The position numbers and the translations under genes are program-made. Shown piece by piece: positions 34,160-45,400 of a stretch of 64,000 nucleotides of DNA. A model generated the notes under the pieces. That model searched no databases. It saw only the letters and a list, made by a program, of their open reading frames with translations, and had not been told where the DNA came from. Positions within the stretch are counted from its first letter, which is position 1; the number at the start of each line of letters is the position of its first letter. Source of the DNA: Hanleya hanleyi (taxonomy: Eukaryota; Mollusca; Polyplacophora; Lepidopleurida; Hanleyidae); the NCBI GenBank assembly GCA_036873755.1, contig JAVTVY010037227.1:1-64000 (forward strand). The letters run 5' to 3'.

Positions 34160-36177
34160 TGCGCGTTCCATTAAATTTTCGAGATTTATCAAACCTGACA
34201 AATGGTAAACTGAACATACTGTTAAAGAGTTATGTACTTTCCACAAAAGCGAAACGGAAACAGAAACTGATTGTTTTGGCATCACAACTTGCCGTCGCAA
34301 CTACAGTCTCTGTTGACACAAATAGTGATCCATTTTAACAAATTTTACATTAAGTTGAGAGCATGTTCGACGGCTGGACCAAAGATATACGAGGGGTACC
34401 AGAAATAAAATTGAATTCTATGAATGATTACTTGTTGGCTGCCCATGACATAACTGTTAGATAAGATCACGGAAAATGCGAAGCTTATACAGTTGAATCT
34501 ATGAAGCGTTACAAGGCGTTAAGATCACATGATATGTGGGAATCCGGACACATTGTTGACATACCTTTCAATGGGTTAGCTGGCACTGATGAATTCTGTG
34601 CATTGAAATGTAAAGCCAATCCCTCTGGAGACACATCTTGTACACAGTATGACGTTATTGTGGCGGTAAAGGAAGATCACGCAGTTGTGTCGCCCGATTG
34701 ACGAAGTTTGCACACACGTTGCTAGATTACTCTTTGCTATAGAGGACTTCGTGAGCACAGGATATAAAAGTCTCCCTGATGAACATGCGACCACTCACAG
34801 GCTGTGCGAGTGGATTGTTCTAAAGGGTACAGCTGTTTCACCTAAGGTAATCAAAGGTGTTTCTGTTAGTAAAGCAGTGCATGGTAGTAAAAAGAAGAAA
34901 CGGTTTCGAGCAAATGAATTCAATCCCTTAGCAGACGACCTTGCCAAACTTAGATACAAACTTAGCTTGGAATATCCAGCTGTACCTTGAGTGGAGGCTA
35001 TTGCACCAGCTATGACAGAGAAATACAGACCTACAGATCATCAGTCATCGAACACTGTACATGCACGTGCTGCTCAGCTGCCAAATGAACTCGTGTATGA
35101 TGATCCCATTATTGTTCCAGCAAAAGAAGTCGAAGTAAAGGACAAATACGAGGCTATGACAATTAAAGATAAATCAGAGTTGTTCATTGCATCTGTTGAC
35201 AAGGAAAATGCAAGTTCCCCAGACTCAAGAAAATTGACAGATTCACTGAAATGGAGTGCGCATGATCGTGCTGCAATAGAAGAGTCCACAAGAGAACAGT
35301 CTCGATCAACAAAATGAAAATTATATACACAAGGGCTACTAACCTCTTCCAATTTCTAGCAAATAGTTGGACGAGTGAACGTGATTCAGAAATATGTGAC
35401 TCAGAAAGGAAGGCCAACATCAACTTGGTCAATGATATTATGAAAGGCACAAAGTTCCAGGGTAATGCTGGAAGGGAATGCTGCTAGACAACATGAAAGG
35501 TTCATGAAAGAAAATCATTCTGAATATGAGCTAGGCAAATGTGGGCTTTATGTTCACATGAAGCAGGTCTTTTTAGGTGCCAGTCCAGATAGAATTGGCT
35601 GCTGTGCATGTCATGGAAGTATCCTTGTTGAAATAAAATGTCCAACAATGTTACAAAATGAAGGCACTATAGCTGGTATGGATTACATAGAGGATTGCAA
35701 TGGTGATCTCCGTCTGAAAACAAGTCATGCCTACTATGCTCAGGTACAGTGACAGGAATAGATACCCTGCATTTTCTGGTCTTCAATGGACAAGACTGTG
35801 TTATCATCGAATTGAGCTTCAACAAAGAATACTGGAATTAACTGTATCATAAATTGTATTTCTTTTATGTACATTTTGTTGCTTCACAATTACTGGGTAC
35901 ATCATGTAGTAGGAACACAGGGCTGTTGTCCACAGGTCAGAGGGGGATGTCAAAGAAATCTTTGATCAGCAATGTGAGTTCGATTACAAACCAGTATCTC
36001 TGTGGAAAGTGTGGTCAAGTTCTTGAGGAAGTGGAAAGTTTGTCGGACAACACAGCAGCCAGTGTTGCATGCGACTGTACATGTGATTGCGGCTTGTGGT
36101 TCCACTGGCGATGTGTTGACAACAGTAAATGGTATTGTCACGATTGTGTTACAAATTGTGATAGAACAGTACCGTAA
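34160..36177 (+). pseudogene. YqaJ recombinase-like gene with SAP, SWIM and PHD parts, broken
   Basis: Pieces in order: KLNILLKSYVLSTKAKRK (SAP-like, about 34205), WTKDIRGVPEIKLNSMNDY (about 34375), VCTHVARLLFAIED (SWIM-like, about 34705), GLYVHMKQVFLGASPD and LVEIKCP (YqaJ/lambda-exonuclease-type nuclease, about 35545-35640), and CGKC...CDCGLWFHWRC...WYCHDC (PHD-like, about 36000-36150). The nuclease keeps the Asp and the Glu-x-Lys of its active site. Breaks are a stop near 34463, a frame change near 34690 and separate frames after 34990, 35317 and 35752. Introns could explain some gaps, but the in-domain stop and shift indicate decay. Such genes are multicopy in molluscs and cnidarians, which suggests mobile origin. 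Confidence 0.65.
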
Positions 36178-36266
36178 TCGCAGAAGTACCCATTTTTACT
36201 GAATACTAATGGAAGGGTTGTACGATCAGTCTTGTGCATAATTAGCTGAAATACATGTACCGCTAG

Positions 36267-36457
36267 TTACTTTGTTACAGTTCTTCGCCGACAGCACACC
36301 TCGTATGGCGCAGGTGCAACAACGATGCCAGCAACTCCCTTGCCATCAGGGGGTGGGGTGTCTTCCCGAAAACTGAAGGTGAAATTTTTCAGCATCGAAG
36401 TCAGAAAAAGAAACAACTCCATTTTAGCCAGCGACTCTCCCAGGCAATGTCGTCGAC
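36267..36457 (-). CDS. P450 last exon: haem-binding loop and C-terminus
   Basis: The acceptor TTCATAG ends at 36458. The first two bases complete the Gly codon started at 57517, giving FSIG-RRHCLGE with the axial Cys. KMELFLFLTSMLKNFTFSF (helix L) follows, and the tail ends in APYEVCCRRR, the usual C-terminal beta hairpin region of CYP2 enzymes. Confidence 0.94.
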
Positions 36458-39400
36458 CTATGAAGGAAAATATAAAGACAACTATGTAAGTGGTAAAGCT
36501 GGTCAATACAATCGATTTAAGTTTGTATCGAGACGGAGAATTACATTCTCTGACTAAGGCCACTCGAATCCCATCTCCTATCTTCAATAGCCATCTTCAT
36601 GAGCCAATACGTTTTGTTTTGGGTTACAGTGTAGTCCCAATGAAATTGGAACTCTTCTGAGAGAGGATTCATTTAGTCTATACACAGCGGTTTTGGTAGG
36701 GCCAGAATGCCGGTCAGAAATATAAAAATATGATGCTGTATTACTGCTTCAATTTTGTGGCAAATATGTACTGGATTTGGACCAGTGTGCAGTTCTCTTC
36801 GTTTATAAACTTAATTTGGCGTACAAAACTTTCAAAGTTAAGAACAACGGAAAAGTTCATTTTCACTTCCTTGGCTGTCTGGCTCTACCAAATGCCACGT
36901 GAAACATCTATTTGTCACTTCATATATGAACAGTTCTAGTTTTTACCATCTCAATCCCAGTCTACGCCTTATGCGTGTATTTTTTGGCTATTCCAATGAA
37001 ATGTGCATCTCCCGTTTGAAGAGAAAACACAGTGTGTTCAGTCAGTGAACAGAGAAACGTGTAGTATTCAGCCTGGTCTCAAAGAGCCATCACCTCACCT
37101 CCGATGCTCTGGAGCTGTTAGCAGTAGTGGCTAATAGGGGGTTCTAAATCAACGTATTATGTAATAACCCATAAAATAGTGCTTTGTTACTTAATATGTA
37201 ATGTTCCTTGAAAAAGTGTTTTGTTACTTAATTTGTAATGCTCTCTAAAGCATGACGATCATAAATCCCTAAAAAACTGTTTTAATACATCATATGTAAT
37301 GCCCTACATCTATGTAGGTCCATAGTCTCCCCATAAACAAAGAGCAATGAGTCATGTGCATGCTCTGCATATACATCATAGTTAACTATGTCAGGGAAAT
37401 TTGTATACGCCAACACCTAAAAGTTTCTATACTATCATGCATGTAGTCTTCAATGAATTCTCCGGGTACTCCGGCTTCCTCCACCAACCAAACTGACTGT
37501 CACCATATGAGTGAAACAAACTTGAGTGTGACATTAAGCCAAATTCCCTCCCTCCCTCCTCAATGAATTCCTTTGTTTGTTAAAGTTGAACATTTACATA
37601 TACATACGCTCTTTCTAAATGTTGTTTAACGTCATCGTCAACACCTATATAAAGGTCCGCGTGTACACCCCTTTTCTTTCACCATGAATCAATACGAGAG
37701 AATTACAAGTCTAGTCCGTCATTCATAATCCAGCCGTCGTCCATTAGAGAATATCCGCGTCCATAATCCAAAGACCTATTCCATTTTCCATATAACAGTA
37801 TTAGCACCAAATTCAAAAAGACAATCATAGTATACATAAACATAGGCTTGTTTCCTGCAAGAGAGAAGCGGTCAACAGTTTCAATGATGCCGGCAAGACA
37901 TCATGATGTTCCAAAAATATCAAATCCGTATCGCTGATCAGTATTCTTAATCCATAATATTCGTTATAGAGTCGTCATCTAAAAAAAGATGTATCTCGGT
38001 CACGCTTTGATTGTGACTGTTCATATGAGTGCCATGAGGATCTTGAAGTACATGGGTTCATACGGCCCCTAGCCCCGGGTTAAGCGGAATTAGACACAAG
38101 TTACGAAACGTAGCGCCATAGATCTTGCACGCTACGTTCGTATTTTGCTATCAGCATGCGATATGTATCGCCAAATTTGAGAAACTTTGAGTGGAGGCGC
38201 TTGGTGGAATAGCCCTGTTTTATAAGTTTCTGCATCAATGTTTTGTGACGTTGATTAAAATCGTCACATTTAACACAGGATCTAGCAAATGCTACTAAGC
38301 GAGATATGTATACGCCATATGCAGGTCCCACTGGAATATTACTATCCAGAAAAGGGATAGTTTACGATGTCGAAATTGTAATCATCTCTTTTGTCATAAA
38401 GTCGACGAGAGAGAATGCCCGCTTCATTTTTATAGAGATAGAGATCTAAATAAGATGTGCCTGTAGGGCTATCTGTAGTTTCCTTCAAATCCAGTGAAGG
38501 TGGATATATATCCTTCACTGCGTCATTTATATAGCGATTATCCACCGCGAGAAGATCGTCTATATAGCGTTTGGTGAATGAGAAGGAACGGGCTCGTCAA
38601 ACTGAAACGTGCTTCCATCACAGTCATATTGCTTCTTATCATTCCAATCATTGTTCTATCCACCGTTCATGCGTCCCGTGTAAAAGTCTGTGTCCTGTCC
38701 ACAGACCATAATCCACCCAAAATAACCATCATCCACAATATAAGGCTATGCGCTCCTATGCAACAAGTAGCCATTGGCAACTATATTCGGGCTGCTGTAT
38801 GCTTATACACCAACATGCTGAGGGTGGATGTATGCTATTTACTCAACGATAAAGCTACCATTAAGAGACTCGTACTCAGTGGACCCTCATCAAAGACCGG
38901 ACCCGCCTCAATGACTACTTCCCAGACAATACGCCCTAAAAATTTCGCTTCGCCTTGAACACGCGTCTCTGTTTAAGCGATTCCTGGGTGGTTGGTTTAG
39001 CGGAGATATTTATCAACAAGTAAGCTCAATACAAATCCAAGTCGCTGTTACTCGTGACTTGTAATATTTGCGCCGAATCCTTCGTAGGCGAGACCAATAG
39101 ACCGTTTTGTTACTTAATATGTAATAATCCTGAAAAGGTCGTTTTGTTACTTCATACGTAACGAGAGATCCTGAAGGATCTTGGCGCCCACCATTGTCCG
39201 ATAATTGTAAGCTAATGACTAGAGGATCTTTTTGTCCATTGTTGCTAAGAACAAACGATTGATTTGTAATTTTGTTTACAGAATTTCGAATCTGAGCGAA
39301 AAGGATCGGAAAAGGGACACTGAAAAACACCAAGATATAATCTAAGTTTCAGGAGTTTCAAGATTTCTAGAAACTGTACTTATGTCGGTTGTTATAATAC

Positions 39401-42400
39401 AAGAGAAATGAGCAAAGTTAGTCTGGAAGTGAATGTACATGTACGGAGGATCCTTCGCCTTTGTTTTGTAGTATTTTTTTTATTTATTTTTTTGCACGTG
39501 CCATCATTGGGTACTAGAAGCGAGAACCAATCTCTTTGACACTTTGGCATGAGCTATGAAACATACTTAAGATTTTATAATTAGGAACGAATGCTAATTC
39601 TGTTCTGTTTACTGGGCTAGTTTGAGATATCCACCATGCTCGAAAATAGTAAGATGGTACAATACTTAACACTGAAGGGATCCGGTCCGCGCAGTATTGT
39701 TGAAACTTCGAAAGTGCCTGAATCCTGTTTATCTCCCTTGGATCGAAACAGTAGTCTACAGTTGTCGAGTTGTGACGTTGAGTCACAAGAGTGACGTCCC
39801 TTCATGTAGCAGACCCGCCGGCAGACGAAAGAGTGGAGCAGTTCACTCGCTACTGCATGGACTAAAGAAACTGATTTAAAATTTGAAGAAATACATTTTA
39901 ATTCCGAATTATTTGAACTCCTTGATATGGAAGGTGAAGGTATGGATATTCTCTATAGTCAATATATAGAATATACACCACCGTTTGATCTGCTGACTCT
40001 TGTGATGCAACGTCACAACTCGAGAATACCGTCTTAATTTGAAGCGTAACTTGGATTTTCGAATCGGACCAGAAAAGGTATCTTGCACTACTAGGCCCCA
40101 TGTGGGACCTGTGTATCAAATTTCAGAAAGATCCATGAAATATTTCCTGAGAATTCACGATAACAATGTTTCAAGGGGTAATTCAAGATGGTTGCCTTAT
40201 GGCCATATTGGATTTTCGATTCGGACCGAAAAAGGTATCTTACACAACTAGACCGTAATGGGAACCTGTGTACCAAATTTGAGAAAGATCCATGCAGTTC
40301 TTCCTGAGAAATCACGATAACAAATTTGCATGGGAAAATCCAAGATGGCCGCCTGTTGGCCATATTAGATTTTCGAATCGGACCAGAAAAGGTATATTGC
40401 ACAACTAGACGATAAGGAGAACACGTGTACCAAATTTAACAAAGATCCATGCAGTAGTTCCTGAGAAATCACAATAACAATGTTTCATGGTGTAATCAAA
40501 GATGGCCGCCTGATGGACGTATTGGATTTTGGAATCGGACCAGAAAGGGTATCTTGCACAACTGGACAACAAGGGGAACCTGTGTATCAAATTTGAGAAA
40601 GATTCAGGCAGTACTTCCTGAAAAATCATGATAACAAAATTTCATGGGGAAGTCTAAGATGGCCGCCTGGTGACCATATTGGATTTTCGATTCGGACCGA
40701 AAAAGGCATCTTGCATATCCAGACCCTAAGGGGAACCTGTGTACCAAATTTGAGAAAGATCCAAGCAGTAGTTCCTGAGAAATGACGATGAAGTTTCATG
40801 GGGAAATCCAAGATGGCTGCCTGGTGGCCATACTGGATTTTCAAATCTGATCAGGAAAGGTATCTTGCACAACTACCTGTGTACCAAATTTCAGAAAGAT
40901 CCATGCAGTACTTTCTAAGAAATGACGATAAATTTTCATGGGGAAATCAGGAAGATAGCTGACTGCCTATGAAGGTGACCTTTTATTGGATTTTCGAATC
41001 AGTTCAGGGTATCTTTGAAACTGGGCCCAAGGAGACCTATTTTCTAATTACAGAAAGATGTTTGTACAGGTAGTTTCACCAATCGCGATAAGGTTTCATG
41101 GAGAAATCCAAGATGGCTGCCTGGTGGCCATACTGGATTTTCAAATCGGAACAAAAAAGGCATCTTACACAACTAGACCCCAAGGGAAACCTGTGTACCA
41201 AATTTGAGAAAGATCCATAAAGTAGTTCCTGAGAAATCGCGATAACAAGAATTGTTTACGGACGGACGGACTGACTGACTGACTGATGGACGAAGGACGA
41301 CGGACGACGGGCCACGAACGAAAAGCGAGTTGAACAGCCCACCATCTGGTGATGGTGGGCTAATAATCTCTGTTTTATTACTTAATATGTCATGCCTTCC
41401 CTGTTTTTGTTTATAGATCATGACGTCATTGGGAAAATCCCTGTTCTGTTTATAGAGTCTGACGTCACCTCTAGACAAGTCGATACTTGTCCACGCACTC
41501 CCCATAGTGCATATCAATAAGCAAAGAGCAGTGAGTCATATGCATGCCCTATGTCTTGCATCATATCCAAATAGGGGAAATTTTTGTCTCCCACAAAGTA
41601 GGTTATATCCTAAATTGATTTTCTTAGTCTCAAAATATCCAGCAATTAACTTTTGGGTGTTTCAACCTTCAAAACATATCAAACTATCAACTTGTAGGCA
41701 ATTGTACAGTCTGAAAATATCAACCAATCAAAGCACGGTTTATAACACCTGAATTTGGAAGCCACGAGTGAGTCATCACTGTTACACTATTAACTGTGTT
41801 TTATAGCTATCTGTTATGGTATCTATGATTGGCCATCCCTGCCAGAATTCGTCATTTACAGGATGCCTGTAAATAATATATACCATGGTATAAAATGCCA
41901 AGCCTGCCATAATTCGTATTTACAGGTTGCCTGTAAATGCCAAGCCTGCCATAATTCGTATTTACAGGATGCCTGTAATTATTTTGTACCATGGTATAAA
42001 ATCGCCAAGCCTGCCATGCACAATTCGTATTTACAGGATACCTGTAAATGCCAAGCCTCCCATAATTCGTATTTACAGGATGCCTGTAATTATTTTGTAC
42101 CATGGTATAAAATCGCCAAGCCTGCCACAATTCGTATTTACAGGATACCTGTAAATGCCAAACCTGCCATAATTCGTATTTACGGGATGCCTGTAATTCA
42201 TTTAGCCGTAAGTCGTAAATTTACGCCTTCTTATCATTTCCACCAATGATATGCGCTTTTACAAATTTGGTGCCGGGTTTTACGCAACCTCCAAACAGGG
42301 CTATCTCCCCTCCTGTCAGTCGATCGACCCTGCCCTCAGTAAATTATACAGGGCTGGCAGTCTCCGCACAGTGAGTCTTCACCACGCCATGTAGCCTATG

Positions 42401-45400
42401 TCGGAGATTAAAAGTGCGAGATTATCCGAACTGTTCGGTATCGCAACAACTTGAATTAACCAGAATTAATCAAGTGCAGCACATCTGTACTTAAATAACT
42501 GTTCGTCTCTTTACAACAACAACATTTGGAATACATCAAGGCATGGAGCCTAATATAGATTGAGAGATGACTCCGTTACATCAATGGTCAAAATTTGGAC
42601 GCCGACAGTGATAAAACTAAGCCCCTTGATTATTTTATGACCGCTTATCTTACCACATGCATGCATGGTGGGCTGACTGACCAGGGACTCCCGGCTATGT
42701 TTTAGGGAGTTAAATCATGATAATGTAAATGTGTTAAAAAGGCGATTTTCGCTCGTGTGAGCACCCTAATCGAATGTCAATATGTAAAGCAGCCAGCCAT
42801 CTCACCAATGTGTCCATTCATATTATCCGGAAGTCTCCGGAAAATATTTTATTTTACGAGAACAATTCACTCAGCTTGAATATATATGTTCATTCGTCCA
42901 TATACATGTATCTGGATGTAATGAACGGATTTCAATGTTTTTTGCACCAAACGGCATTTCCCAAGCCTGATTTCCTGGCTACCATGATTTCCAACTAGAG
43001 CCATTATTTACAGATTGGTCGGTTTACGGTTGGTGGTAATTTATCTCCGCCCAGATTACTGTAACCAGTGTTGAAAAATGGACCAGAGTTTTAAGACATC
43101 AAGTGCATTGATTGCTGTCAGTGGCCAGACCTGAACACACAGGACAGGGTCACAGCAATAAAACCAGCAGTGTCAACAGATTAAGACCTCATTATCTAGC
43201 CTGCTTGCTTTGATATTTCTTTGAGCAGGGTTCTAAGCGGATTAAACACAGACGGTGGTAGGTGAGACTGATAAGATGTTATTCCCCCCTTCTTTTGTAG
43301 GCTCCATGATCAAGGCTAACGGTCGATTGTTTGAAAACAAATCAGCGATGCTTGCCTTGTCGGCAAAATTAGATATCCTCGTATTTAGTATGTGGACTGT
43401 TTTTGGCTGGTAAAATTCAGGTTTTGTGAAATGAGGTTTTGGTAAATGGCTATATATAAATTGACTGAGGGTAGGGTCGATCGACAGGCAGAAGGGAAGA
43501 TGACCCGGTTTGGAGGTTGTGTAAAGCCCGGCACCAAATTTCTAAAAGCGTATATCATTGGTGGAAATAATAAGAAGGCGTAGATTTACGACTTACGGCT
43601 AAATGAATTACAGGCATCCTGTAAATACGAATTGTGGCAGGCTTGGCGATTTTATACCATGGTACAAAATAATTACAGGCATCCTGTAAATACGAATTAT
43701 GGCAGGCTTGGCATTTACAGGTATCCTGTAAATACGAATTGTGGCAGGCTTGGCGATTTTATACCATGGTACAAAATATTTACAGGCATCCTGTTAATAC
43801 GAATTATGGCAGGCTTGGCATTTTATACCATGGTATATATTATTTACAGGCATCCTGTAAATGGCGAATTGTGGCAGGGATGGCCAACCATAGATATCAC
43901 CGCGCCTTTCGCGTGAAAATACAGAGAGAAACTGAGTCATATCCTAAAATAGCATTTTTGTCTTCCCAACTTTTTGAGAGCCGCTGGTAGTGCACCATGG
44001 TTATTAATATTTTATCCATTTCCTTTAACACATTGTTAATGATGCATTCCTGAAGTTGATCTACATTCTACAAGAAATACCAACCGTCACCTATATAGAC
44101 TCTTTTATTACAAGGACTTTTCTTTCTATTCACTGATATTACTAGGTTCCCCGCCTTTGAAACGGTGGGGCCTCTGTATTAATAGTTACTATATGTGTCG
44201 TCAGTGTATTGGTTATTTCGTACTTACATCTTAATCTAGCTCTAAACCTCAATACATCTCATTTCAGTTGATCATGTCGTTTCCAAGCTGCCCAGCAAGG
44301 CTTTTTTCTTGATCTTGGTTGTAAAATTAATTCGTTTGATAATTCTATATCACTCATCTTGTTTATGGAGACACTGTTGTTCTTTCATTTGAAGGGTTAG
44401 TGAGTGTTAGTCAACACATATGATTTCAATTATAGTATTCATTAAATATATGCTAAACACGGAACAGTCTCTGTGTGAATCAACAATACAGAAAATCGCT
44501 TGCCGACCAACTGTTCATACGCAAAATTGTAGACCATATTAGTGTTTGGTTTCTAACAGTATAATTGTTAGCAGTTGTTTAGTCAATCTGAAAATCAGAT
44601 ACATAAACTAAGGGTCATTCTGTGTGCGCAGGATACCTTGGAATCTTGATTTACTTCACACAACTTTCAAAATTGCGCTGTATTTCAGCCCATATTTGGG
44701 TTATACTGTCCGTCTAAGGCATGTGTTATTCATGCGACTTGTTCTGATTCTCAAGCTATAATAACCAGTAAATGTTGACTTGTTTATGTAGATCATACAC
44801 GTCACCATTTAAGTCACACCCGCATTTAAAGCAATTCCATTTCAACACTATACGCATGGATTACAAAGGTTATGTAGAAACTACGTTAATGGTGATTAAG
44901 ATGTATGTGCGTGTTTATACTGATTTAAACCGTATATATTCAGTTCATCACAAACTTTCTTTTATTTCAAATGTAACTATCGTTTTCTCCCATGGCTAAA
45001 AGATATATCTTCACTGCTATATATAAAAGTCATTTTGGAAATATTCTTCATTTTTGCGTATAATTCAAAACACATGTTTTGTCTCCTTAATAACTGATTG
45101 AACGAAGAACATCTTTGCAATTACACATATACTCTACTAAGCGTAAGAAGGCAAATATGACTTTATATGTAATACAATTTCCAAATTTGATTTCTTGTAT
45201 ATCACTCAGTTCTTCGTGTCATAGTAAACAGTCATGCAGTGACCCCGACTTTCACCAAACTAACCTTGTTAATCCTTACAAACTAACAGGACATAAATAT
45301 AAATTATGTCTATTCATTAAACCTAAAATAAAACTCCTCAAATTGGGTCGAGTGAAGTTATAGGTGTTGCCTCAACCGTACAGTCGATTAATCAAAAATG

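Noticed and set aside
38578..38958. Free-standing 126-codon gene
   Set aside because: Its start lies at the junction with the Penelope fragment; comparison with the right arm shows it is the downstream part of the TIR gene.
41852..43916. Open frames with RHPVNTNYGRLGIY repeats
   Set aside because: Translations of the tandem blocks in the arms of the long-TIR transposon.
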